Below, one piece after another: positions 43,032-51,597 of a DNA stretch of 64,000 nucleotides. The stretch is from positions 1-64,000 of IMG/VR virus record IMGVR_UViG_3300025141_008848, one strand, 5' to 3'. The notes below the pieces were generated by a model. That model saw only the letters and a list, made by a program, of their open reading frames with translations. It was not told the origin of the DNA and did no database searches. The DNA comes from a virus. The translations under genes were made by a program, and so were the position numbers. Each line of letters starts with the position of its first letter. The stretch's first letter is position 1.

Positions 43032-43266
43032 ATTTCACTAATTTACCAGCATTTAATAATAATAAAACTAATATCATTGGAGCGAGTATAGGGGCTTTAA
43101 GTATGTGGGTAATGATATAGAACACATACCATCTGTTAGTTGGTTCATCCCCTCGTCTAGACTCAAACGATAAATAACCACCATAAATGTCTTTTTCGTT
43201 AATTAACAAAAATACAAACATTAGTATTTGTGATATAATAAGATAAGATATGATATATTCTAACAT
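43030..43266 (-). CDS. small membrane protein, two TM segments
   Basis: A 78-residue protein. Hydrophobic stretches at residues 3-22 (EYIISYLIISQILMFVFLLI) and about 56-75 (LKAPILAPMILVLLLLNAG) look like two transmembrane helices with a polar loop (ESRRGDEPTNRW) between them, probably in the host inner membrane. It is on the opposite strand to the tail module together with the lipoprotein gene, so the two may be a cargo unit. No known family; holin-like or superinfection roles are only possibilities. Confidence 0.55.
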   Translation of the reverse strand: MLEYIISYLIISQILMFVFLLINEKDIYGGYLSFESRRGDEPTNRWYVFYIITHILKAPILAPMILVLLLLNAGKLVK

Positions 43267-43330
43267 AATTTTATTTTTTTTTTAAGGGTTAAACTTCTAT
43301 ACTAATATATACGAGTATATTGAAGATAGG

Positions 43331-43909
43331 TTACAATTTTTTAAATCTAAGTTTGGTAAAATAATAGTAATTGTACCCACCAATATTTTCATAAGTCTCT
43401 TGTACATATATATTAATTATTTTATTTTCTATATTTACTACTTCATACTGTATTGGTCTTGATGAACCACCTAAAAGTGAGTAAGTACTTGATATGTCTT
43501 CAGTTATTGTAATGTTATTATTGGTGACGGATAAACCATAGGGGTATATAGAATCACCATTCAGAGTAAATACACCATTACCAGGGATATTTTTGGGAAA
43601 CTCAAAACACCATACTGTTTCATACCTTACTAAAGACTCGATATCGTATAAAGAAATACCATCGTATCTTAAACTACTTTGGACACCACTATCAAACAAA
43701 AATTCTTCACTAGTCTCCTCAGTATCTAAATTTTGTACATACATAGTTCCTTTAACCAAACTCCAACAACCATTTAAAAAGTCTACATGGGTCTGACCCC
43801 CATTATTTTGGGTGGTTGGGTAAGTTGTTGTACAAGGTGGGTATACCTGTTCTTTCACACAGGAAACCAGAACCAACATCAACGACAATATTTTTATTAG
43901 ATTTTTCAT
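43331..43909 (-). CDS. lipoprotein with Bacteroidetes-type export signal, lipocalin-like
   Basis: A 192-residue protein with a lipoprotein signal: basic KNLIK, hydrophobic LSLMLVLVS, and lipobox LVSC with Cys17. The residues after it, V-K-E-Q, resemble the Bacteroidetes surface-export signal (K-D/E pattern at +2/+3). The mature part has short strands (FLNGCWSLVKGTMYV, NNNITITEDIS, YYYFTKLRF) as in lipocalin-like host proteins. It probably sits on the host outer membrane and might block superinfection, as phage T5's Llp does; that is inference. The Bacteroidetes-type promoter 5 bases upstream suggests expression by host polymerase, independent of the late genes around it. Confidence 0.72.
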   Translation of the reverse strand: MKNLIKILSLMLVLVSCVKEQVYPPCTTTYPTTQNNGGQTHVDFLNGCWSLVKGTMYVQNLDTEETSEEFLFDSGVQSSLRYDGISLYDIESLVRYETVWCFEFPKNIPGNGVFTLNGDSIYPYGLSVTNNNITITEDISSTYSLLGGSSRPIQYEVVNIENKIINIYVQETYENIGGYNYYYFTKLRFKKL

Positions 43910-43913
43910 ACTA

Positions 43914-43945
43914 CAAAGATAAACAATTAAAATGAATAAACCAAA
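43914..43945 (-). promoter_or_regulatory. Bacteroidetes-type host promoter (for lipoprotein)
   Basis: On the minus strand TTTG (43942-43945), 20 bases, TATCTTTG (43914-43921): a complete match to -33 TTTG / -7 TAnnTTTG. The ATG is only 4 bases farther, so the transcript would be leaderless or nearly so. Confidence 0.7.
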
Positions 43946-43953
43946 TTATTTTA

Positions 43954-43961
43954 TATTTATA
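43954..43961 (+). promoter_or_regulatory. possible late promoter
   Basis: TATTTATA 12 bases before the ATG at 43966, closer than usual. It overlaps no other element; divergent from the lipoprotein promoter. Confidence 0.4.
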
Positions 43962-43965
43962 TTAT

Positions 43966-44832
43966 ATGTCAAAACAAATTATAATAAGTAAAAATCAGTT
44001 AAGTCTTTTAAGTAATTTATTAAAAGAAGAAGAAGTTACGGACTCATCTAATGTTAGAGCGTATTCTTTTGACTGGGATGATAATATCATTAATATGCCT
44101 ACGATTATTAAAATGTTAAAGTCTGGTGATGATGGTTGGGAAAATGTAAGTGTGAGTACTGAAGATTTTGCCTCATTTAGGAATAATAAAGACTATAAAT
44201 TAGATGTGGGTGCTTTTGACAATTTTGTAGATGATGAGGCATTCTTAACAGATTTAGATAAAGCATTAAAAAATAATTCATTCGCCCCATCATTTGATAA
44301 ATTTAAAGAAGCATTAATTTACGCAAACCCCATATCAATTATTACCGCTAGAGGTCATAAACCAGAAACACTAAGGAAGGGGATGGACCTGGTAATCTCC
44401 CACACATTCACCGAAGAAGAGCTAGCCAACATGATAGACAATATACAACAAAATACCCCAGAACTTGATGGACAAAATGCTGATATAATACTAAAAACTT
44501 ATTTAGATAGTCATGATTACCATCCAGTAACTTCTAATTCTTTTACTGATACGTTTGGCCTGGAGGGGGGGTCCGCCGCAAATCCAGAAGAAAATAAAAA
44601 AATAGCTTTAAGAGATTATGTAAGTAAAATAGTGATGAAAACTAAAGAGATGTTGGGTACCAGTTATAATAAATTATCGGTTGGTTTTAGTGATGATGAT
44701 TTAGGTAACATAAACGCGATGATACCTTTTATACGAGAGGTGTTACAGGTGGAGTTTCCTGAGGTAGATTTTATAGTTTACGACACTTCAGAGGGCGGTA
44801 TGAAGAAAATAGTACTAAAACAAACGAATTAA
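43966..44832 (+). CDS. HAD-like phosphatase with N-terminal packaging-type segment
   Basis: A 288-residue protein. AYSFDWDDNIINMP near residue 31 carries the HAD nucleophile pair D-x-D, ISIITARGHKPETL gives the second motif (S/T) and LSVGFSDDDLGNINA the final acidic motif. HAD enzymes remove phosphate from nucleotides, sugars or proteins. In front is the segment IIISKNQLSLLSNLLKEEE, like those of neighbouring small proteins, with L-K-E at 19-21. A phosphatase placed between sheath and tube genes is unusual for a myovirus. Substrate unknown. Confidence 0.7.
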   Translation: MSKQIIISKNQLSLLSNLLKEEEVTDSSNVRAYSFDWDDNIINMPTIIKMLKSGDDGWENVSVSTEDFASFRNNKDYKLDVGAFDNFVDDEAFLTDLDKALKNNSFAPSFDKFKEALIYANPISIITARGHKPETLRKGMDLVISHTFTEEELANMIDNIQQNTPELDGQNADIILKTYLDSHDYHPVTSNSFTDTFGLEGGSAANPEENKKIALRDYVSKIVMKTKEMLGTSYNKLSVGFSDDDLGNINAMIPFIREVLQVEFPEVDFIVYDTSEGGMKKIVLKQTN

Positions 44833-44854
44833 GTCATTTTTTCTATTACCGATA

Positions 44855-44862
44855 TATTTATA
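44855..44862 (+). promoter_or_regulatory. possible late promoter of tail tube
   Basis: TATTTATA, then GTATATAATAAAAAA; 49 bases before the tube ATG. Longer leader than at most late genes. Confidence 0.4.
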
Positions 44863-44903
44863 GTATATAATAAAAAACTAACACAGTAAAAAATTAAAAA
44901 ATT

Positions 44904-45392
44904 ATGGCCGACTTATTAATGAAAATGCCGATACCCTACGAACCTAAGAAAAAGAATAGGTTTATAATGAGATTTGATTCATCTCTAGGTATTAACGAAT
45001 GGTATGTAGAAAGTACATCCAGACCCCAAGTTACTATAGGAGCTGTAGAAATACCATTTTTAAATACATCCACATATGTAGCTGGTAGATTTGTGTGGAA
45101 TACAATAAATGTAACGTTTAGAGACCCAATTGGACCATCTGCTTCACAAGCATTAATGGAGTGGGTTAGAGCACACGCAGAATCAGTGACAGGTAGAATG
45201 GGTTACGCGGCAGGATACAAGAAAGATATCGGACTAGAATTACTAGACCCAACTGGAGTTGTTGTGGAAAAATGGATACTTCAAGGATGTTTCTTAACTG
45301 ATGTTAATTTTAATGACTTAGCTTATAGTGATGAAGGTCTTGTAAATATTGCAGCCACATTAAGACCGGATAGGTGTGTATTAGTTTACTAA
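44904..45392 (+). CDS. 19: tail tube protein (gp19-like)
   Basis: A 162-residue protein, T4 gp19 length. FIMRFDSSLGINEWYVESTSRP, PFLNTSTYVAGRFVWNTINVTF and ALMEWVRAHAESVTGRMG are characteristic of gp19, which stacks in hexameric rings as the inner tube of the tail. DIGLELLDPTGVVVEKW and the final DEGLVNIAATLRPDRC complete the fold. It is a single-gene unit between its promoter and a strong terminator, fitting the high expression needed for a major structural protein. Confidence 0.95.
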   Translation: MADLLMKMPIPYEPKKKNRFIMRFDSSLGINEWYVESTSRPQVTIGAVEIPFLNTSTYVAGRFVWNTINVTFRDPIGPSASQALMEWVRAHAESVTGRMGYAAGYKKDIGLELLDPTGVVVEKWILQGCFLTDVNFNDLAYSDEGLVNIAATLRPDRCVLVY

Positions 45393-45413
45393 TTAAAAAT
45401 ACATAAATTTTAT

Positions 45414-45438
45414 AAAACCCTTTAATTAGGGTTTTTTT
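45414..45438 (+). terminator. intrinsic terminator after tail tube
   Basis: AAAACCCT, six-base loop TTAATT, AGGGTTTT plus more Ts: an 8-bp hairpin with T-tract, starting 21 bases after the tube stop. Confidence 0.9.
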
Positions 45439-45520
45439 ATTGCTTATCACTTGACTTTATTTGTATAGTTTATAATTCTTATAGCGCAACCTATTTAAAT
45501 TAATAAAAACTAAACATATA

Positions 45521-45528
45521 TATTTACA
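45521..45528 (+). promoter_or_regulatory. possible late promoter
   Basis: TATTTACA with a following AT-rich run, 37 bases before the ATG at 45558; one mismatch to the consensus, so weak. Confidence 0.3.
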
Positions 45529-45557
45529 ATTATAATATATATATTAAATTATAAGCT

Positions 45558-46316
45558 ATGCAAGAACAAATGGGACAACAACCCGAAACTATACTACCAT
45601 ATGATGTGGTAACCTTACCTTCACAGGGGATATTTTATAAAAATAAAAAGAAGTCTGTAAAGGTAACTTATTTAAACGCTTCCGACGAAAATTTACTTGC
45701 TACACCATCACTACAAGCAAACGGTGAATTAGTGAATACTCTACTTTCTAGAAAAATTTTAGATAAAGATATTAATATTATGGATATGCCAGAATGTGAT
45801 AAGGAAGCTATTTTGGTTTTTTTACGTAATACAGCCTTTGGTTCAGACTATTCCATAACATTAACAGACCCTAAGACTAAGAAATCTTTTGATACTACGA
45901 TTGACCTCGCTGTTTTAAAAACAAATGAGGTTGGTGTCGAAGTAGACGAAAAAAATGAATTCGAATTTTATCTAGAGGTATCTAAACAAAAAGTAAAACT
46001 TGCGTTTTTAACGCCAGAAAACGAGAGAACATTAAAAACTCTTGATGAGGAAAACAAAAAATCTCCTATTAGTAACTATATGACTAGACAATTAGAAATG
46101 TTAGTTAAAGAGATAGATGGTAATAGACAACCGATGACTATTGCAAACCAAATACAAATAATGCCAATTCGAGACTCCCAAGCTATTAGAAAGATAGTAA
46201 GAGAGAACTCGCCTTCACTAGACCTAACTATCTCCGTGTTAACTCCGTCGAATGAAGAGATAAATGCGAGAATTACATTCGGGGTTGAGTTTTTTCGCCC
46301 TTTCTACGGCATATAG
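45558..46316 (+). CDS. 26: gp26-like baseplate hub / tail assembly protein
   Basis: A 252-residue protein. LPSQGIFYKNKKKSVKVTYL, DENLLATPSLQANGELVNTL, CDKEAILVFLRNTAFGSDY and the final NARITFGVEFFRP follow the gp26-type (T4 baseplate protein) pattern. Being between the tube and tape-measure genes, it occupies the place where phages encode tail assembly chaperones, often with a frameshifted extension. A second frame overlaps its last 53 bases. Whether it is a hub part or a chaperone is not settled. Confidence 0.65.
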   Translation: MQEQMGQQPETILPYDVVTLPSQGIFYKNKKKSVKVTYLNASDENLLATPSLQANGELVNTLLSRKILDKDINIMDMPECDKEAILVFLRNTAFGSDYSITLTDPKTKKSFDTTIDLAVLKTNEVGVEVDEKNEFEFYLEVSKQKVKLAFLTPENERTLKTLDEENKKSPISNYMTRQLEMLVKEIDGNRQPMTIANQIQIMPIRDSQAIRKIVRENSPSLDLTISVLTPSNEEINARITFGVEFFRPFYGI

Positions 46317-46488
46317 GAATGCCCTATTGCAAGAATTTTATTATTTAATGAGACACCTCCATATATCATGGGTAGACCTCCTGTCTATGCCTACATTTGA
46401 ACGTAGATTTTATATAAACTTCCTAACAGAAGAGTTCCAAAAGAAAAATGAGGCAGTATCACAAGCAAAAAACAAAAACAAATTCTAA
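46264..46488 (+). CDS. 51: gp51-like small baseplate / chaperone extension, overlapping frame
   Basis: A 74-residue frame, +1 relative to the gene at 45558 and overlapping its end by 53 bases. FALSTAYRNALLQEFYYLMRHLHISW and SMPTFERRFYINFLTEEF resemble the small gp51-like proteins next to gp26 genes in marine phages (an L-x-x-EF...M...P..xRR pattern). Its homologous part begins upstream of any later ATG, so it is read either from the ATG at 46264, or by +1 slippage at GAG-TTT-TTT-C near 46287-46296 to give a longer fused product. Lys-rich tail (KKNEAVSQAKNKNK). Confidence 0.6.
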   Translation: MRELHSGLSFFALSTAYRNALLQEFYYLMRHLHISWVDLLSMPTFERRFYINFLTEEFQKKNEAVSQAKNKNKF

Positions 46489-46489
46489 C

Positions 46490-46504
46490 TATTTATAGTA
46501 AAAG
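46490..46504 (+). promoter_or_regulatory. probable late promoter of tape measure gene
   Basis: TATTTATAGTAAAAG, 23 bases before the ATG at 46513, starting 2 bases after the previous stop. Confidence 0.7.
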
Positions 46505-46512
46505 TACTATAA

Positions 46513-48462
46513 ATGACAATTCAAGAAGAATTACTTAAGGCAGCCAGGGACAAGAAAACCTGGATACAATTATCTGGTCCCCAGCAAGATGAAGCTAGAA
46601 ACCAATCCTACGACCCAACCAGTTGGAACGCAGCTTTTGCACCTCCAGTTAGTAGGAATAGGTCAGGACCACCAGTAACACCAGGAACTACATGGGAAAA
46701 ATTACAAAAACTTGTTACAGAAAGGACACCAAATAAAGGTTTAGAAGTTGGTGACCTGGAAAAAATGTCTACAATACTTAAAGAAATTAGAACTGCAAAT
46801 GTTGGAACTATAGCTCAGATGGAAGTAATTCTTGACCTATTAGCTTTAGAAGACACTATAAGGTTAGATATATCCAAGTCACTGGGTATGTCCAACGAAC
46901 AACTGTTTGATACTATTGGTGGTTTAAATGAAGCGGGTATGGCCGCAGCTCAGTTTGCTCTAACAGTTGATGACTTATTTGCGACATTTAAAGAAATGTC
47001 CATGGAAGTTGGGAGAAACATATATATACCACCGGAAACAGTGACAAGAGCTGCACTACTAACCAAAACATTAGACGGATTTGATGCTGGATTATTTGCA
47101 GAAGGGTTTGACACGATAGGTTTAAGTTTAGAGACTGCAATGGGAGCGGTAGATGAAAGTGATAATTCCATGTCGGAGATACTACAAACAGGTAGAGAGT
47201 TTGGTGTGGTTATGGAAAAATTTCTAGGTAATGTTGGTTCTAATCTAAAATTAATTAATACATATGGATTTGAAAAGGGTATTGCTGGATTAGGAAGTAT
47301 GGTTGCGAGAGGACAGGCATTGGGTATAGAAATGAGTACTGTTACTAGTTTAGCTGATAAATTCTTTGACCCAGAAGGTGCAATTGATTTCGCTGCACAA
47401 ATGAATGTAATAGGTGGTGCTGTTGGTGATTTAGCCGACCCATTCAAACTTATGTATATGGCAACAAACGACTTAGAAGGTCTACAAGTAGCCATTGCAG
47501 ATACCGCTGCGGCTGCTGTACATTTTGATAAAGAAAAAAATAAATTCTCGATATCACCAGATTCAAGAAGACAGTTAAAGGCAATGGCCGAACAAATGGG
47601 TATGAGTTACCAAGAATTAGCGGATACTGCAGTTAGGTCAGCTAGAAGAGCCGAAGTATTTACCCAGATTGGAGACTTTAGTGATATGAAGGAAACCGAT
47701 AAAGAACTACTAGCTTCAATGGCTCAGATTGGAAAAGGTGGTAGAGCGGAGGTAAAAATACCAGGAATTGAAGAAATGGTGGATGTTTCTAATGTTACCG
47801 AACAACAAATGGAACTATTAAGAAAAGAAGGTATGTCCGATAGTGATATCTACGCACAACAACTTACAGTAGCTGAAAAGGCAAATCAAATGTTAGCGAC
47901 AATAGACGCTAGTATGAGATTATTTGTGGGACAATCTGGGATTAATGATGAAGGTATTAAAAGAGAGTCACTAACCCAAACGATAGCAGGGTCACTTCCT
48001 GGTTTATCACCAGAAGATTTACAAGATTTAAGAGATGGTGATTTTGATAAAATTGAAGCTAAGATTGAAAAAGCTGGACTTGATGGGGCAACCAAAGCAC
48101 TAAAGGAATTAAAAAAGATGCAAGTTAACGATGCGATAATCACTCCAGAGGGTATAACCACTTTTGATAAAGGTGACATTTTAGTAGCCGCACAAAAAGC
48201 AAACGTCCATCTTGGGGATGGACAAGATAATGCAAGTAGAACAGAGACACTAAGTAAAAGCATAACAGAACACACAAATACCAATACAAATACTAATAAT
48301 ACATCTTTTAGAGGAGCTAAATTAGAATTAAGTGGTAATATTAATGTGAATAATGGGGAAGGTAAAATGAATGGACAACAGTTTTTAAAATTACTAGAGA
48401 TGGACAGGGGAGTCGCTTTACAAGCAAGTAAATTAATAAGTGACGCAATGGGCCAAGGATAG
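46513..48462 (+). CDS. tape-measure-like tail protein
   Basis: A 649-residue, mostly helical protein. DLFATFKEMSMEVGRNIYIP, YGFEKGIAGLGSMVARGQAL, EMSTVTSLADKFFDPEGAID, QMNVIGGAVGDLADPFKLMYM and EQMGMSYQELADTAVRSARRA follow a pattern I know from tape measure proteins of large myoviruses. At roughly 1.5 angstroms per residue its length predicts a tail near 97 nm, close to T4. It has a Thr/Asn-rich run at about residues 588-605. It lies directly after the gp26/gp51-like pair, as expected for such genes. Confidence 0.75.
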   Translation: MTIQEELLKAARDKKTWIQLSGPQQDEARNQSYDPTSWNAAFAPPVSRNRSGPPVTPGTTWEKLQKLVTERTPNKGLEVGDLEKMSTILKEIRTANVGTIAQMEVILDLLALEDTIRLDISKSLGMSNEQLFDTIGGLNEAGMAAAQFALTVDDLFATFKEMSMEVGRNIYIPPETVTRAALLTKTLDGFDAGLFAEGFDTIGLSLETAMGAVDESDNSMSEILQTGREFGVVMEKFLGNVGSNLKLINTYGFEKGIAGLGSMVARGQALGIEMSTVTSLADKFFDPEGAIDFAAQMNVIGGAVGDLADPFKLMYMATNDLEGLQVAIADTAAAAVHFDKEKNKFSISPDSRRQLKAMAEQMGMSYQELADTAVRSARRAEVFTQIGDFSDMKETDKELLASMAQIGKGGRAEVKIPGIEEMVDVSNVTEQQMELLRKEGMSDSDIYAQQLTVAEKANQMLATIDASMRLFVGQSGINDEGIKRESLTQTIAGSLPGLSPEDLQDLRDGDFDKIEAKIEKAGLDGATKALKELKKMQVNDAIITPEGITTFDKGDILVAAQKANVHLGDGQDNASRTETLSKSITEHTNTNTNTNNTSFRGAKLELSGNINVNNGEGKMNGQQFLKLLEMDRGVALQASKLISDAMGQG

Positions 48463-48506
48463 GAGTATTATTTACCTAAACACTTTTACAAAATCACCTT
48501 ACAATC

Positions 48507-48521
48507 TATTTATTATAAAAG
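48507..48521 (+). promoter_or_regulatory. probable late promoter
   Basis: TATTTATTATAAAAG, 23 bases before the ATG at 48530; identical to the sheath promoter. Confidence 0.7.
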
Positions 48522-48529
48522 AATAATAA

Positions 48530-51500
48530 ATGTCAATAGGAACAAATACAGGAGGAGTGCAAGCATTTGGTATGATGGGGCCTTATAAACCCAATGTCGC
48601 ATCCACCAAAAGCATAAGGACATTCCTACTAGGTAAAAACCTACAGAGTTCCTATTTAGCGGATGGTAATCCTGTATCACCATCTTTTGGTATCCAACCA
48701 CCAGGAAATCAAATAATAAATGAAATACACGAACAATCGGTAATAGACCACCCAACAGTAGAAGAGACCGCACAACCAAAACTAAAGAGTTTATTTTTAG
48801 ATAATAGTTATGGTCCAGAAGACGGGTACACCGATGTTCAAATAATAGACGTTAAAAAAGTATTACCTAGAAGAGGTGTGGACTACATAACACCATATAC
48901 ATTACAACCTAAATCATTTGTTTCTTCCGAGTATACTCCAGGTGAGATACTCGAAACAGTAAATATAACTAATGGAATTGTTAATACAGTTAATAGTAAA
49001 ATTTTAAATGATAGTGAATTACAACAAAGGTCTAGTGGAGCATTAAGAGAACAATTAGGTTATAATCAAGGGTGGTTTGATAAAGATACAAGTGAGACCG
49101 GTTCCTATGTCTTTAATGTAAGTGCGTCTCCAGGAAAAAAAGAATTAACAGGCACTGATTATTTATCCAGAATAACTAATTTATATTACGGATACTCAAA
49201 TATACCAGGGTATTATTTTGCAGGAATCTTTAAACCAGATATTAATTATTTGGTTAAAAATGGGGTTAGTATGACAGATACTTTTGGTAATGTACAGGCG
49301 ACAGCCAATGCTCTAGCTAATATACTAGGAGGTGGGAATAACATACCCACGACGCCCACACAAAATCCCGAACCAAGTGATAGATTTATCACCTATATGG
49401 GTGAAGAACAACAACATGTATTATTTACTTCTTTAAGTTATAACAAATATAGACCAGATTATTCTAGGGTACAACTAAGACAATCTGTAGATAATGTAAC
49501 CCCATACTACTATGTAGGGTCCAAAGAATCGGACCCAAGCACTATACAATCTCCAATGGGAGCCATTCCGATGGATGAATTTGGTAGACCAGTATTAGCT
49601 CTAGTATATGGACCATCTACATTAGCAAAACAATTAGAAACAGTAAATGGACAAGCGTTGTGGCCTTATTATATGTTTGGTCTGGAAGGGAGTGCGTATA
49701 TCGATGGTGGTAGTTTAGCGGGTGGTTGGACCTGGATGGGAAACCAATCATTTGCCTCATTAAACGCACCATATGATTTATTAGCAACTAGGTCATTCCA
49801 AAAACCAAAACGAAAAGGCGGGATATTAGACCAAACTCAGAAATTAATAGACTCCGCCCCACTAATGGGAGGTGCTAGAAGAAAACATGCTGGTCATGCC
49901 ATAGACCAGACCTCAAAAGTATTTAATGATGGGTACAAAGACATATCTAAAGGTTCCGGAGTTAGATTTGTGGATGAAAGTAAGGGTGTTTTTGGTATTG
50001 GAGCTGGATTAGTAGCGAGAGAATTTTGTAGGACTTGGACAAAAGATAACCCATATTATAAAATGAGTAATCTACAACGATATAAAGGTAATCATTTAGG
50101 TAAGGAAGGGTCAGTACTAACAAATACATTTAATTTAAATATTGCTCCTATTTTTGGAGTAAATGTAGATGCGAATGCAACAGAAAAAAATGTAAAAAAA
50201 TATATGTTTTCTATTGAAAATCTTGCGTGGAGAGGTACTTCTGAACTTTTACAATTACCTAAATCTGAAAGAGGGCCCGGTGGTGGTAGGGTTATGTGGT
50301 TTCCTCCATATGAGTTAACCGTTGGTGATACTAGTTCGGCTCAGTGGAACCCAGTAACTTTTTTAGGAAGGCCCGAACCTATATATACGTATAGTCACGC
50401 AGAAAGAATTGGTACTTTAGGATTTAAAATAGTAGTTGACCATCCATCGATATTAAATACTATTGTTGAAAACACATTAAAAGGTATTCCGGACTATGTT
50501 GCGGACCAAGCATTAGAAGCTTTCTTTGCTGGATGTAAAGAATATGATATTTACGAATTAGCTGCTATGTACCCTAATTTATCTGTGGATGATATTATTA
50601 CCTTACAGAATGATGTAACTGCAGAATTTAAGTCAGACGCAAAAGAAACACTTAAAGATAACACTAATGGTGTAAACTCAGCAACAAAACCTGTGGGAGA
50701 TGATGATTTTCCTAATGATGCTAATAGTGCAAGCTCGGATGGGTCATTCCCTAATACAGCCAACAACAATACAGAAAATACATCCAAAGGAGTATCATTT
50801 GCTTCTTTTTGGGAAAAACTAAAAGGTGAAAAACCAACACAAGAAGAACAAAACGCAGCAAACAATAAAGTAACAACAACTAAAAAATTAGATACAGCAA
50901 AAATACTGGCTAAATTATTAGGAGAAGAGAATTATTTTAACGCATTAAAAGAAGATGACGAGTTTGTGTACAACTCCTTAAAAAGAGAACTACAACACTT
51001 CCACCCGTCATTTCACTCGATGACACCAGAAGGGTTAAATAACAGGTTAAGTTTCCTATTACAATGTACTAGACCAGGGAATACAATACCAACCGTAAAC
51101 CAAGACGGTTCTTTAGATAGTGAAAGAGATGTTGATAATACTGCATTCGGAGCACCACCAGTTTGTATATTAAGGATTGGTGATTTTTACCACACTAAAA
51201 TTGCAATTGATTCTGTAAGTTTTAGTTACGACCCGTTAATACTTGATTTAAATCCTGAAGGAATAGGTGTACAACCTATGATAGCAACGGTTTCTATGAA
51301 CTTTAAATATATCGGGGGTCAAGGACTAGAAGGTCCAGTATCACAATTACAAAACGCTTTATCAAATAATTTCTTTGCTAACACAGAGATGTATAATAAT
51401 AGAAGCGTGAGTACAGCATCCGATGGAGAGAAAAGTATTGTAGACGAACAAGAAATAATAAGAGAGTTAGAAACTGAACAAGCTAACGCAGCGAATGGAG

Positions 51501-51583
51501 AGAAAGAAGGTAATGGTTCTAAAGGGTCGAGTTCAGATGGAGACCCATCAGGCAAAGGATGGAGTTGGTTTAAGAAGAAATAA
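48530..51583 (+). CDS. baseplate / tail-end structural protein
   Basis: A 1017-residue protein. The region at about 560-660 (MFSIENLAWRGTSELLQLP, RVMWFPPYELTVGD, EPIYTYSHAERIGTLGFKIVVDHPS) and the end (VCILRIGDFYHTKIAIDSVSF, DLNPEGIGVQPMIATVSMNFKY) match conserved blocks I have seen in baseplate proteins of large marine phages. The middle has a long Asn/Asp/Glu-rich, low-complexity stretch (residues about 690-790), probably a linker. It may be at the tube-baseplate junction (gp48/gp54 role), but I cannot assign it. It is the first gene of the four-gene baseplate operon. Confidence 0.6.
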   Translation: MSIGTNTGGVQAFGMMGPYKPNVASTKSIRTFLLGKNLQSSYLADGNPVSPSFGIQPPGNQIINEIHEQSVIDHPTVEETAQPKLKSLFLDNSYGPEDGYTDVQIIDVKKVLPRRGVDYITPYTLQPKSFVSSEYTPGEILETVNITNGIVNTVNSKILNDSELQQRSSGALREQLGYNQGWFDKDTSETGSYVFNVSASPGKKELTGTDYLSRITNLYYGYSNIPGYYFAGIFKPDINYLVKNGVSMTDTFGNVQATANALANILGGGNNIPTTPTQNPEPSDRFITYMGEEQQHVLFTSLSYNKYRPDYSRVQLRQSVDNVTPYYYVGSKESDPSTIQSPMGAIPMDEFGRPVLALVYGPSTLAKQLETVNGQALWPYYMFGLEGSAYIDGGSLAGGWTWMGNQSFASLNAPYDLLATRSFQKPKRKGGILDQTQKLIDSAPLMGGARRKHAGHAIDQTSKVFNDGYKDISKGSGVRFVDESKGVFGIGAGLVAREFCRTWTKDNPYYKMSNLQRYKGNHLGKEGSVLTNTFNLNIAPIFGVNVDANATEKNVKKYMFSIENLAWRGTSELLQLPKSERGPGGGRVMWFPPYELTVGDTSSAQWNPVTFLGRPEPIYTYSHAERIGTLGFKIVVDHPSILNTIVENTLKGIPDYVADQALEAFFAGCKEYDIYELAAMYPNLSVDDIITLQNDVTAEFKSDAKETLKDNTNGVNSATKPVGDDDFPNDANSASSDGSFPNTANNNTENTSKGVSFASFWEKLKGEKPTQEEQNAANNKVTTTKKLDTAKILAKLLGEENYFNALKEDDEFVYNSLKRELQHFHPSFHSMTPEGLNNRLSFLLQCTRPGNTIPTVNQDGSLDSERDVDNTAFGAPPVCILRIGDFYHTKIAIDSVSFSYDPLILDLNPEGIGVQPMIATVSMNFKYIGGQGLEGPVSQLQNALSNNFFANTEMYNNRSVSTASDGEKSIVDEQEIIRELETEQANAANGEKEGNGSKGSSSDGDPSGKGWSWFKKK

Positions 51584-51597
51584 TTAAAAACTAAAAA

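Noticed and set aside
45451-45476. TTGACT ... TATAAT sigma70-like promoter before the gp26-like gene
   Set aside because: Spacing is only 14 bases and nothing else in the window uses this type; likely chance in AT-rich DNA.
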